Positions 25,915 to 34,415 of a stretch of DNA of 64,000 nucleotides are shown here, in pieces. The notes under the pieces were generated by a model. The model searched no databases. It had not been told where the DNA came from and saw nothing but the letters and a program-made list of their open reading frames with translations. Every line of letters begins with the position of its first letter. Within the stretch, counting starts at the first letter, position 1. This stretch comes from CAZCAC01 sp964496575 (GTDB taxonomy: Bacteria; Planctomycetota; UBA1135; GCA-002686595), in assembly GCA_964496575.1 (NCBI GenBank), contig CAZCAC010000005.1:71161-135160 (forward strand). Reading direction: 5' to 3'. Both the position numbers and the translations under genes were made by a program.

Positions 25915-27545
25915 CAGCCCTGGTTCCCTTCGAGGTCGACGGCCGGGAGGAAGATCTCGACGCGGAACCCGCCGCCGTCCTCGTTCTGCAGGTGGACCCG
26001 CCCGCCGTGCAGATCGGCCACGCTGTGCACCAGGGCGAGCCCGAGCCCGTTGCCCCGATCGACGCTCTTGGTGCTGTAGAAGAGATCGGAGACGCGGTCG
26101 AGCTGGGCCGGGTCGACTCCGGGGCCGTCGTCGACGACCCGGAGCATGACCTCCGCGCCGGCGCGCGAGAGACTCACCTCGATGAACCCGCCGTCGCGAT
26201 GCTCCTCGAGCGCGTCGAGAGAGTTGACCAGGAGGTTCAGGACCGCCTGGCCGAGCTCCGAGGGGAGCCCCTGGACGACGTGGTTCTCGTCGTCGGTGCT
26301 CTGCTTCAGCTCGACGCCCTGCTTCTCGGCGCGGTGTCGCACCAGGTCGATCGCGTCGCGCACCGGCTCGTCCAGCGAGACCGGCGCGAGCTCCGACTGG
26401 CGAGGGGTCAGGCGCAGGAGCTTGGTCACCGTACCCTGGATTCGCTCCAGGCCGCCGCGCAGGAGGTCGTGGTAGCGCGCTCGCCTCCCGGCGGGAAGGC
26501 CTTCTCGCTCGAGCACGTCGGCCGCGTTGATCAGCCCGCCCAGCGGATTGTTGATCTCGTGCGCGATCCCCGCCGCCAGCTCCCCCATCGCCGCCAGCCG
26601 CCGCTGCCGCATCGCCGCCGCCTCCGCATGGTAGGCCTTGCGCGTCGCGCTCTCCACCTCCTCCTCGAGGTGCTCGTGGAAGGTGCGCACCTCGGAGGCC
26701 ATGGTGTTGAAGGTGGAGATCAGATCGGCGAGCTCGTCCTTGTGCCGCGGGTGCTCGACGCGTACCGAGAGGTCCCCGTCGCGCAGGTCGCGCGCCCCGC
26801 GGGCGAGGCGGCTGACCGGCTGGAGCACGTAGCGGCGCAGCACGGTGAAGGTGCCCAGGAAGAGCAGCAGCGTCGAGGCGAAGAACCAGGGGAGCAGGTC
26901 CTTCCACAGCGCGGTGTGATCGATCTGCTGGTCGACCCGGAACCAGCAGCCCCCCCAGAGGTTCCCCTGGATGTCGACGACGGGTACCGCCAGCCCCCCC
27001 GCGCTCTCGATCGCTCGATCCAGCTCGACCGCCCGCGCGAGGTCCGCCTCGATCGCCTCCCGATCGAAGTCCTGGGCGCGCCTCGCGCAGCCCACCGGGT
27101 TGAGGGAGACCCCCCGGGGACTCAGGTCCAGGATGATCGCGTCGGCGAACACGTCCCAGTTGGGCCAGTTGAGGATCTGCGCCACGTTCAGCTCCCGGTC
27201 GGAGGCGATCGAGTAGCGCAGGTTGTCGGCCTGTCGCTCGGCGTCCTGCCGCTGCTCCTCGGCCCGGTCCGAGGCGATCTTCTGCGAGAGGTAGTAGACC
27301 CCCGCGGCGAAGACCAGCACGTTGGCCGCCGCGATCAGGGAGAGGATGCGCAGGCGCAGGGAGATCCTCAACGGAGCGCTCCTCGGCCCGGCGGCATCGC
27401 GGCGAGGGCCGCGCCGGAATCGGGGTCCGGACTTGGTTCGGTTCGAGGCATCGGGTGGGCCCTTCACATTTAGACGGAGTCGGGGACCGATCTCAAGCGG
27501 GGAGCGCCCTCTCCGTCGAGCTCGACCTCGAGTCCGCCCACGCAC
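25914..27545 (-). CDS. membrane sensor histidine kinase
   Basis: The 543 residues show a transmembrane segment near 66-86, an extracytoplasmic sensor domain of about 130 residues containing NWPNWDVFADAIIL (CHASE4-like), a second segment near 218-238, and HAMP (about 238-292). HisKA follows with the phospho-accepting His329 (GIAHEINNPLGG), then HATPase_c (N box LLVNSLDALE, G1 DDGPGVD, G2 GNGLGLALV). No response regulator is adjacent. The GTG at 27545 has a strong AGGAGGGG six bases upstream, but it gives an odd Arg-rich lead; the GTG at 27467 is the alternative. The kinase is translationally linked to the CNNM pair, so it may sense the same ion. Confidence 0.88.
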   Translation of the reverse strand: MRGRTRGRARRRGRSPLEIGPRLRLNVKGPPDASNRTKSGPRFRRGPRRDAAGPRSAPLRISLRLRILSLIAAANVLVFAAGVYYLSQKIASDRAEEQRQDAERQADNLRYSIASDRELNVAQILNWPNWDVFADAIILDLSPRGVSLNPVGCARRAQDFDREAIEADLARAVELDRAIESAGGLAVPVVDIQGNLWGGCWFRVDQQIDHTALWKDLLPWFFASTLLLFLGTFTVLRRYVLQPVSRLARGARDLRDGDLSVRVEHPRHKDELADLISTFNTMASEVRTFHEHLEEEVESATRKAYHAEAAAMRQRRLAAMGELAAGIAHEINNPLGGLINAADVLEREGLPAGRRARYHDLLRGGLERIQGTVTKLLRLTPRQSELAPVSLDEPVRDAIDLVRHRAEKQGVELKQSTDDENHVVQGLPSELGQAVLNLLVNSLDALEEHRDGGFIEVSLSRAGAEVMLRVVDDGPGVDPAQLDRVSDLFYSTKSVDRGNGLGLALVHSVADLHGGRVHLQNEDGGGFRVEIFLPAVDLEGNQG

Positions 27546-27653
27546 ACCGCTCCCCTCCTCGGTTGAGAGGAGGCGGAGCGGGTGGATGGGGCGATCTTCC
27601 TAGCGGCTGAGCCGCCGGGAGTCACCGGGAATGTCCGCGGGCCGAGCGGCCCG

Positions 27654-28046
27654 CTAGGTCAGCGGCACGCCCTTGTGGCCGTAGCAGAGGATCCCGCCGT
27701 GGCCTTCCTTGCGGATCAGGCGGAACTCGAGATCGAGCTCCATCCCCGGCAGAACCTTCGAGGAGTCGCAGTCGACGACCTGGACCATCATCCGGGCCTT
27801 CTCGGGGGTCTCCACGATGGCCATGGCGAACGGCGCTTCCATGATGAAATCGTCCGCGGGCGTGTGGACCACCGTCGAGGTGATCACCGTCCCTTTCGGG
27901 GTGAGGTGGAACAGCTCGTGCTCCTCGGAGCGACAGGCCGGGCACAGCGGGCGGGGCGGGTAGGAGACCTTGCCACACTTGGTGCAGCGGCTCGCTTCGA
28001 GACGGTAGAGCGCGGGCAGCTCGCGGATGTACTTCGGACTGGTCAT
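27654..28046 (-). CDS. DUF35 / OB-fold zinc-ribbon protein partner of thiolase and HMG-CoA synthase
   Basis: This 130-residue protein has a rubredoxin-like zinc ribbon with Cys21, Cys24, Cys35 and Cys38 (RCTKCGKV, PLCPACRS), then an OB fold (GTVITSTVVHTPADDF, LEFRLIRKEG). In archaea the equivalent protein holds the acetoacetyl-CoA thiolase and HMG-CoA synthase together, so the unfavourable condensation is pulled forward. The order here (synthase, thiolase, DUF35 on the minus strand) matches that arrangement. The ATG at 28046 follows the thiolase stop by 5 bp. Role assigned from known archaeal complexes. Confidence 0.85.
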   Translation of the reverse strand: MTSPKYIRELPALYRLEASRCTKCGKVSYPPRPLCPACRSEEHELFHLTPKGTVITSTVVHTPADDFIMEAPFAMAIVETPEKARMMVQVVDCDSSKVLPGMELDLEFRLIRKEGHGGILCYGHKGVPLT

Positions 28047-28051
28047 GACTC

Positions 28052-29200
28052 TTACGCCCTCCTGAGAATGTGGACCAGGGAGCTGGCCCCGGATCCGCCC
28101 ATGTTCTGGGCGAGTCCGACCTTGGCACCGTCGACTTGACGATCACCCGACTCGCCGCGGAGCTGTTCGAAGATCTCGATCGCCTGGGCGATCCCGGTCG
28201 CGCCGACCGGGTGCCCCTTCGACTTGAGACCGCCGCTGGTGTTGACCGGGATCCGACCGCCGATGGTGGTCGCACCCTCGCGAGTGGCCTTGCCGGCCAT
28301 GCCCCGCTCGACGAGGCCGAGCGCCTCGACGCAGCAGAGCTCGGCGATGGCGAAGCAATCGTGCACCTCGGCGACGTCGATGTCGCCGGGCGAGACGCCC
28401 GCCATCTCGTAGGCGCGCTCCGCGGAGAGCTGGACCGAGTCGAGGAACGAGGGATCGACCCGGTCGTGGAGCGCGATCGTCGAGGTGGCCGCGCCGACGC
28501 CGGTGATCTCGACCGGCTTGTCGGTGTACTTGTCCGCCTGGTCCAGCGGACAGAGGATCAGCGCCGCCCCACCGTCACTCACCGGGGAGCAGTGCAGGAG
28601 GCGCAGCGGGTCGGCGACCATCGTCGAGTTCTTCACCTCCTCGAGCCCCACCAGGCGGGGGAACTGCGCCTTCGGGTTCATCGAGCCGTGCTGGTGGTTC
28701 TTGACCGGCACCGCGGCGAGGTCGTCCTCGGTGGTGCCGTGCACGGCCATGTGCGCGCGGGCGATCATCGCGTAGAGCCCGGGGAAGGTCACCCCGTGGT
28801 AGCCCTCGGTCTCCTGATCGGCCGCGGTGGCCAGGATCGCGGTCACGTCGCCACCGTCGTTCATCTTCTCGACGCCCGAGGCGATGACGATGTCGCTGGC
28901 GCCCGAGGCCACCTCGAAGTAGGCGGTCCGCAGGGCGGCACCTCCCGAGGCGCAGGCGGACTCGACGCGCGTCGCGGGCACACCGGCCAGGCCGAGGTGG
29001 TCGGCGAACAGCGGGCCGAGGTGCTCCTGGCCGACGAACTGACCGCCGGACATGTTCCCGGCGTAGATCGAATCGACCGTCTCGATCCCGGCGTTCTTCA
29101 TCGCCTCGTTCGCCGCGTCGCGGAACAGATCGCGAAGGCTCTTGTCCCAGACTTCGCCGAAGCGGGTCATTCCCGCAGCTACTATTGCTACTTTTCGCAT
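28052..29200 (-). CDS. archaeal-type acetyl-CoA C-acetyltransferase (thiolase)
   Basis: This 382-residue thiolase is of the SCP2-like branch used by archaea to make acetoacetyl-CoA. The nucleophile is Cys83 in ESACASGGAAL. The His and the Gly-rich loop near the C-terminus are in KSKGHPVGATGIAQAIE, preceded by HDCFAIAELCCVEALG. Unlike classical biosynthetic thiolases, it lacks the CGGGMG signature at the end and has NMGGSGASSLVHIL. It is the middle gene of a three-gene operon. It probably supplies acetoacetyl-CoA to the adjacent HMG-CoA synthase for the mevalonate pathway, though a role in another CoA pathway is possible. Confidence 0.88.
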   Translation of the reverse strand: MRKVAIVAAGMTRFGEVWDKSLRDLFRDAANEAMKNAGIETVDSIYAGNMSGGQFVGQEHLGPLFADHLGLAGVPATRVESACASGGAALRTAYFEVASGASDIVIASGVEKMNDGGDVTAILATAADQETEGYHGVTFPGLYAMIARAHMAVHGTTEDDLAAVPVKNHQHGSMNPKAQFPRLVGLEEVKNSTMVADPLRLLHCSPVSDGGAALILCPLDQADKYTDKPVEITGVGAATSTIALHDRVDPSFLDSVQLSAERAYEMAGVSPGDIDVAEVHDCFAIAELCCVEALGLVERGMAGKATREGATTIGGRIPVNTSGGLKSKGHPVGATGIAQAIEIFEQLRGESGDRQVDGAKVGLAQNMGGSGASSLVHILRRA

Positions 29201-29214
29201 GACTACACCTCCGT

Positions 29215-30261
29215 TCAGTCGTTGAGGATGATCTTCTCGCGGTACTTCGCGTACTGACCGTAGGTCAGGTAGCGACGCGGGTTGTCCAGGAACGAGCGCA
29301 CCGTCGGCGCGAGGTCGCGTTTCTGGGGCAACAGGTCGGTCGCCTCGAAGACGAAGGAGTCGCTCCCCGCGCCCGAGCCGAAGGACGTGATCAGGATCTT
29401 GTCGCCGGGATTCGCGACGTCGAGCACCGCGGCCAGACCGGTCGGTGAGGAGCCCGAGTAGGTGTTCCCCATCTTGTTGACGACCCAGCCGGTCTGCATC
29501 TGCTCGCTGGTGAAGCCCATCTTCTTGCCCGCGGTGAGCGGGAACTTGCCGTTGGGCATGTGGAAGATCGCGTACGCGAAGTCTTCGGGCTTCAGGCCGG
29601 TCTTGTCGAGGATCCCCTTGGTCGCCGACATGACGTGCTTGAAGTACGCCGGCTCGCCGGTGAAGCGTCCGCCGTGCATCGGGTAGAAGCGCCCTTCACG
29701 CCGCCAGAAATCGGGGGTGTCGGAGGTGAAGGAGTAGGTCTCCAGCGTGTCGGCCAGGATGTTTTCCTTGCCGAAGATGAACGCGCTGCCCCCCGCCGAG
29801 GCGGAGAACTCGAGAGCGTCGTTCGCGGCACCCTGCGAGGTGTCCGCGCCGATCCCCATCGCGTACTCGACGCGGCCGGAGTCGACCAGCGAGAGGGCGA
29901 CGAACATCGTCTCCGTGCCCGCCTTGCAGGCGAACTCGAAGTCGGCGACGTGCAGATCGTTTCCGAGGCCCAGCGCCTCGCCGACCACCGTGCCGCTCGG
30001 CTTCACCGCGTACGGGTGCGATTCCGAGCCGATGTAGAGGGCGCCGATCTTCGTCGGATCGATCCCTGCCCGGGCGAGAGCGGAGCGTCCCGCGGACACC
30101 GAGATGGTGATGGTGTCCTCATCGATCGCGGGGACCGATTTTTCCTCGAGGAGCAATCCGCGCTGGATCGAGCCGGGGTCCTTGCCCCACTGCTTGGCGA
30201 TCTCCTCCGATGTGATCCTGTTGCGGGGTATGAACGCCCCGTAGCCTACGATTCCAGACAT
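29215..30261 (-). CDS. archaeal-type hydroxymethylglutaryl-CoA synthase
   Basis: This 348-residue enzyme condenses acetyl-CoA with acetoacetyl-CoA. The catalytic residues of the family are recognisable: Glu80 (YIGSES), Cys112 (FACKAGTETM) and a His near 236 (IFHMPNGKFP). The length is that of the short archaeal type. I chose the ATG at 30261 (MSGIVGYGAFIP), with GGAGGAGG directly upstream; the 28 residues before it in the open frame have no family resemblance. It is the first gene of the operon and lies 40 bp after a good promoter. The downstream thiolase and DUF35 genes are expected partners. Confidence 0.9.
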   Translation of the reverse strand: MSGIVGYGAFIPRNRITSEEIAKQWGKDPGSIQRGLLLEEKSVPAIDEDTITISVSAGRSALARAGIDPTKIGALYIGSESHPYAVKPSGTVVGEALGLGNDLHVADFEFACKAGTETMFVALSLVDSGRVEYAMGIGADTSQGAANDALEFSASAGGSAFIFGKENILADTLETYSFTSDTPDFWRREGRFYPMHGGRFTGEPAYFKHVMSATKGILDKTGLKPEDFAYAIFHMPNGKFPLTAGKKMGFTSEQMQTGWVVNKMGNTYSGSSPTGLAAVLDVANPGDKILITSFGSGAGSDSFVFEATDLLPQKRDLAPTVRSFLDNPRRYLTYGQYAKYREKIILND

Positions 30262-30300
30262 GGCCTCCTCCAGGAAACGAGTTTTGGAATTAGGCCGCTG

Positions 30301-30329
30301 AGGGTATCCGGAGCGCATTGCGGTCTCAA
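30301..30329 (-). promoter_or_regulatory. sigma-70 promoter for the HMG-CoA synthase operon
   Basis: On the minus strand the sequence reads TTGAGA, a 17-bp spacer, then TACCCT. The -10 box ends 40 bp before the HMG-CoA synthase start. The spacing is optimal and both boxes match at four or more positions. Confidence 0.5.
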
Positions 30330-30455
30330 CCCCGCACGAGGACACCGCCTCGATCGGACCGGCGCAGACCCCGCCCGATTAGTTCGTACCCCGACGCAGG
30401 AGGGCATTCCGCGGGGGCTCGGATGCGCGGCCCGTTCCTCGCCGCCGGCCCGCGT

Positions 30456-31622
30456 CTACATGTTCCCCAGCTGGCTCATGATCTCCAGCAGCGGCATGAA
30501 CAGCGCCACGACGATGAACCCCACCATCCCGGCGATGACCACCAGGAGGAGCGGCTCGAGCAGCTTGAACATCGCCTCGATCCGGCGATCGACCTGCACC
30601 TCGTAGGCGTCGGCGACCTTCATCAGCATCCGATCGAGCTCGCCGGTCTCCTCGCCGACGTCGACCATGTTCACCACGAGGTCGTCGAAGAGTCCCGACT
30701 CCCCCATCGGACGCGCCAGGCCTTCCCCTTCGCGCACCGTACGGCGTACGTCCTCGATCGCCTCGCGCAGAACGTCGTTGCCGGTCGAGTCGCGCACGAT
30801 CTCCAGCGCGTCGATGTGCGGAACGCCCGCCTGGATCAGCGTGCCGAAGGTGCGCGAGAAGCCGGCGACCAGGGAGTTCGCGACCACCGAGCCGATCAAC
30901 GGCAGCTTCAGCGACCACTTGTGCATCCGGTAGCGATAGCGCCCGGGGACCTTCATCAGGGAGCTGTGCCCCACGAAGAGCAGGATCGGTATGCCGAAGA
31001 CGATGTACCAGTACTGGACCGCGAAGTCGGAGATGTCCAGCAGGACCTGCGTCACCTGGGGCAGGTCGACGTTGAAGGAGTCGAAGATCTCCTTGAAGCG
31101 CGGGATGACGAAGACGATCACCGCCGACATCACCGCGATCGCCACGATGAAGATCACCGTGGGATAGATCATCGCCCCGCGCACGTTGGCGCGGATCTCC
31201 GCGGCCTTCTCGCGAAAGGTCGCCAGGCGGTTGAGGATGGCGTCGAGCACGCCGCCCGCCTCGCCGGCCCGCACCATGGCGGTGTAGAGCTCGTCGAAGA
31301 CCGCCTCGTGCTTGGCCATCGCCTCCGAGACGGGCGTGCCCGCGGAGACGTCCTCGACGAGGTCCTGCAGCACCAGCTTGAACGGCCCCGGTCGCGTCTG
31401 CCCCTCGAGGATCGAGAGCGCCTTCACCACCGGGATCCCCGCCTCGCTCAGCGTCGACAGCTGGACGGTGAAGTCGGTGATCAGCTGGCCGCGGATGCGC
31501 CCCCAGCGGGGACCACCCTTCGACCTCTTCGCGCCGGGAGAGGAGGCGGTGGAGGTGGAGGTGGAGGCGGCGGATGAAGGCGCGGCGGCGCCGGCGGAGG
31601 TTCTTCGGATTCTCTTGGCCAT
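30456..31622 (-). CDS. type II secretion / type IV pilus inner-membrane platform protein (GspF/PilC)
   Basis: This 388-residue protein is the polytopic platform that contacts the motor ATPases. It has two T2SSF domains. The first is DFTVQLSTLSEAGIPVVKAL to about residue 150, with a membrane segment VIFIVAIAVMSAVIVFVIP. The second is around SRTFGTLIQAGVPHIDALEI, with a final segment LLLVVIAGMVGFIVVALFMP. The N-terminus is Ser/Thr/Ala-rich and of unknown role. The ATG at 31622 (MAKRIRR) follows the GspE stop by about 35 bp. GspE, PilT and PilB genes directly upstream form the same operon. Confidence 0.9.
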   Translation of the reverse strand: MAKRIRRTSAGAAAPSSAASTSTSTASSPGAKRSKGGPRWGRIRGQLITDFTVQLSTLSEAGIPVVKALSILEGQTRPGPFKLVLQDLVEDVSAGTPVSEAMAKHEAVFDELYTAMVRAGEAGGVLDAILNRLATFREKAAEIRANVRGAMIYPTVIFIVAIAVMSAVIVFVIPRFKEIFDSFNVDLPQVTQVLLDISDFAVQYWYIVFGIPILLFVGHSSLMKVPGRYRYRMHKWSLKLPLIGSVVANSLVAGFSRTFGTLIQAGVPHIDALEIVRDSTGNDVLREAIEDVRRTVREGEGLARPMGESGLFDDLVVNMVDVGEETGELDRMLMKVADAYEVQVDRRIEAMFKLLEPLLLVVIAGMVGFIVVALFMPLLEIMSQLGNM

Positions 31623-31657
31623 CGAGTCGACTCGGGGTGCTTGGTGTCGGGCGTAGG

Positions 31658-33325
31658 TTACGTGGTGGTCTCCCTCAGGACCTCCTCGATGGTGGTCCGT
31701 CCCTCGAGCACCGCCTGGAGCCCGCTCTGGCGCAGGGTGTTCATGCCGCGCCGGATCGACATGTCGCGCAGGTCCCCCGCCGAGGCGCCGTCGAGGACCG
31801 CCCGCTTGATCTGGTCCTCGAGGAGCAGGATCTCGAAGATCGCCGTCCGGCCGAGGTAGCCGGTGTGGTGGCAGTCGGGGCACCCCTTCCCATAGTAGAA
31901 GGTCGACCCGCGCAGGTTCTGCGCGTCGGGGCCGAACTCCATCAGGATCTCCTCGTCGGGCTCGTAGGCGGTCCGACAGCTCCGGCAGATCGTGCGCACC
32001 AGGCGCTGGGCGACGATCGCCTCGAGGGTGGCGGAGATCAGGAACGGCTGGATCCCCATGTCGATCAGCCGGGTGATGGTGCTGGGCGCGTCGTTGGTGT
32101 GCACGGTCGAGAAGACCAGGTGTCCGGTCAGGCTCGCCTCGACGGCGGTCACCGCGGTCTCGTGGTCGCGAATCTCCCCCACCAGGATCTTGTCGGGGTC
32201 CTGGCGCAGGACGGAGCGCAGCACCGCCGCGTAGGTGACGCCGATGTCGTGATTGACCGGGACCTGCACGATCCCCTCGATGTCGTACTCGACCGGGTCC
32301 TCGGCGGTGATGATCTTGATGTCCGGCTGGTTCGCCTCCTGCAACATCGCGTAGAGCGTCGTGGTCTTGCCCGAGCCGGTCGGCCCGGTGACCAGACATA
32401 TGCCGTGCGGCAGCGCCGTCAGCGACGAGAGCGACCGCTCCTCTTCCGGCTGCAGGCCGAGGGCGCTGAGTTCGAGGTTGACCGCCGAGCGGTCGAGGAT
32501 CCGGAGGACGCACCCCTCCCCGGAGACCCCCGGCAGGGTCGCGACCCGCAGGTCGACGGGACGGCCGTCGATCGAGAGCTCGATGCGACCGTCCTGCGGC
32601 ACGCGCGTCTCGGTGATGTCGAGGCTGCTCATCACCTTGATCCGCGAGATCAGGGGCAGCGCGAGGTGCGGCGGCGGCGCCTCGACCTGATACAGCGAAC
32701 CGTCGACCCGGTAGCGGACCCGGAACTCCTCGGGAAAGACCTCGAAGTGGATGTCGCTCGCGCGGTCACGAATCGCGCGATGCAGGAGCGAGTTGAGCAG
32801 TCGCGCGACCGGCTGGCTCGCCGCCGCGCTCTCGGGATCGGCCCCGGACACCGCGGCGGAGGCGGCGGCGATCGCGTCCGCCAGCGAGGTTTCCTCGCCG
32901 TAGTGCTCGAGCACCGCGGTCTTGATCACCTCGGCGTCGGCGACCGCCCCGCGCACCTCCTTGCCGGTGCGGAAGGAGAGGTCCTCGAGCACCGCGGTGT
33001 TGAGCGGGTCGCCGATCACGACGGTCAGGACGTCCCCCTCGAGACGAACCGGGAGAACGCCGTAGGCGTGGGCGGTCGAGGAATCGACCAGCTCCAGCGC
33101 CGAGTCCTGCGGGGTGGTGGCGGCGAGGTCGATCGACTCCATCCCCGCCTGCTCGGCGAGGGCCGCGACCACGTCGTTCTGGGTGCAGTAGCCGAGGGCG
33201 ACGAGGCACTGACCGATCAGCCCGCCGTGGCGCCGCTGCTCGGCGAGCGCCGCCTGGATCTGACCCTCGCGCACCGTACCGCGCGCCTTGAGGATCTGAC
33301 CGAGGAGTCTTCTGCCCTGGCTCAC
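31658..33325 (-). CDS. GspE/PilB-type secretion or pilus assembly ATPase
   Basis: This 555-residue hexameric ATPase has a GspE N-terminal helical domain (GRRLLGQILKARGTV, ALVALGYCTQNDVVAALAEQ), then a linker, and the catalytic half. That half holds Walker A (GPTGSGKTTTLYAML), the Asp box (IITAEDPVEYDIEGI), Walker B (DKILVGEIRDHETA), the His box (HLVFSTVHTNDAPS) and a tetracysteine zinc site (ICRSCRTAYE, CPDCHHTGYLG). The GTG at 33325 overlaps the PilT stop by 4 bp (GTGA). It is one of two PilB-like ATPases here. Confidence 0.92.
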   Translation of the reverse strand: MSQGRRLLGQILKARGTVREGQIQAALAEQRRHGGLIGQCLVALGYCTQNDVVAALAEQAGMESIDLAATTPQDSALELVDSSTAHAYGVLPVRLEGDVLTVVIGDPLNTAVLEDLSFRTGKEVRGAVADAEVIKTAVLEHYGEETSLADAIAAASAAVSGADPESAAASQPVARLLNSLLHRAIRDRASDIHFEVFPEEFRVRYRVDGSLYQVEAPPPHLALPLISRIKVMSSLDITETRVPQDGRIELSIDGRPVDLRVATLPGVSGEGCVLRILDRSAVNLELSALGLQPEEERSLSSLTALPHGICLVTGPTGSGKTTTLYAMLQEANQPDIKIITAEDPVEYDIEGIVQVPVNHDIGVTYAAVLRSVLRQDPDKILVGEIRDHETAVTAVEASLTGHLVFSTVHTNDAPSTITRLIDMGIQPFLISATLEAIVAQRLVRTICRSCRTAYEPDEEILMEFGPDAQNLRGSTFYYGKGCPDCHHTGYLGRTAIFEILLLEDQIKRAVLDGASAGDLRDMSIRRGMNTLRQSGLQAVLEGRTTIEEVLRETTT

Positions 33326-34374
33326 AGGCGTGACTCCAGGTCCTTCCGGTCCTGCGCGCTGTCCAGCGCGACGCCGACGTCGATCATGTCGGTGCGGGCC
33401 AGGTCGAGCAGGAAGTCGTCGAGCGTGATCATCCCCAGCCGCCGCGAGGTCTGGATCGTCGACTGGATCTTGGCGGTCTCGTTCTTGCGCACCAGGTTGG
33501 CGATCGCCGGTGTCATCAGCATCACCTCGAACGCCGCCACCCGGCCCCGGCCGCCCTTCCTGGGCAGCAGCACCTGCGAGATCACCGCCTCCAGCGACAC
33601 GGAGAGCTGCGCGCGGATCTGCTCCTGCTGGTTGCTCGGGAAGGCGTCGATGATCCGGTTGACCGTGCGCGCGCTGCCCGTCGTGTGCAGCGAGCCGAAG
33701 ACGAGGTGCCCCGTCTCCGCCGCCGTGATCGCCGCGGAGATCGTGTCGAGGTCGCGCATCTCGCCGAGCAGGATGACGTCGGGGTCCTGCCGCAGCGCGC
33801 GGCGCATCGCCTCGGGGAAGCTCGGCACGTCGGTGCCGACCTCGCGCTGCGAGACGATCCCGACCTGATGCGAGTGGAAGTACTCGATCGGGTCCTCGAT
33901 GGTGACGATGTGCCGCGAGAGGTTCTGGTTGACCCAGTCGAGCATCGTCGCCAGCGTCGTCGTCTTGCCCGAGCCCGTGGGGCCGGTGACCAGCACCAGG
34001 CCGCGGGGCAGGCGCAGGAGCTCCTTGGCCTGCTCGGGCAAGCCGATCTGCTCGAAGGTCAGGAGCTTCGAGGGGATCAGGCGCAGCACCGCCGAAAAGC
34101 GGCTGCGCTGGCGGTAGACGCTGACCCGGAAGCGGTTGCCGTCGTCGTGCGCGGCGCCGAAGTCGGTGGTGCCGACCTCGTTCACCTCCTTCCAGTGCTT
34201 CTCGTCGCACAGCTCCCGGGCGTAGGCCTCGGTGTCGGGGTCCTCGAGGACCGGTCGCTCCATCGAGATCAGCGTCCCGTCGACTCGGGCCACGGGGGGA
34301 CGGCCGGGGTTCAGGTGCAGGTCGGACGCCCCGCGGGCGACGATCTCGCTCATCAGCTCGTGGATTCCGGTCAC
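33322..34374 (-). CDS. pilT: PilT-type retraction ATPase
   Basis: This 350-residue ATPase powers pilus retraction in type IV pilus systems. It starts with the PilT N-terminal domain (ELMSEIVARGASDLHLNPGR), then Walker A (GPTGSGKTTTLATML), the Asp box (IVTIEDPIEYFH), Walker B (DVILLGEMRDLDT) and the His box (HLVFGSLHTTGS). The C-terminal part has SRRLGMITLDDFLLDLA. It lacks the zinc-binding Cys cluster of PilB, as PilT should. I chose the GTG at 34374 because the longer open frame is the shadow of the PilB gene. It lies between the two PilB-like genes. Confidence 0.9.
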   Translation of the reverse strand: MTGIHELMSEIVARGASDLHLNPGRPPVARVDGTLISMERPVLEDPDTEAYARELCDEKHWKEVNEVGTTDFGAAHDDGNRFRVSVYRQRSRFSAVLRLIPSKLLTFEQIGLPEQAKELLRLPRGLVLVTGPTGSGKTTTLATMLDWVNQNLSRHIVTIEDPIEYFHSHQVGIVSQREVGTDVPSFPEAMRRALRQDPDVILLGEMRDLDTISAAITAAETGHLVFGSLHTTGSARTVNRIIDAFPSNQQEQIRAQLSVSLEAVISQVLLPRKGGRGRVAAFEVMLMTPAIANLVRKNETAKIQSTIQTSRRLGMITLDDFLLDLARTDMIDVGVALDSAQDRKDLESRL

Positions 34375-34415
34375 GCTCGACTCCTCGCTCGATTGGTCTC
34401 TCTCGGGTTCACTCT

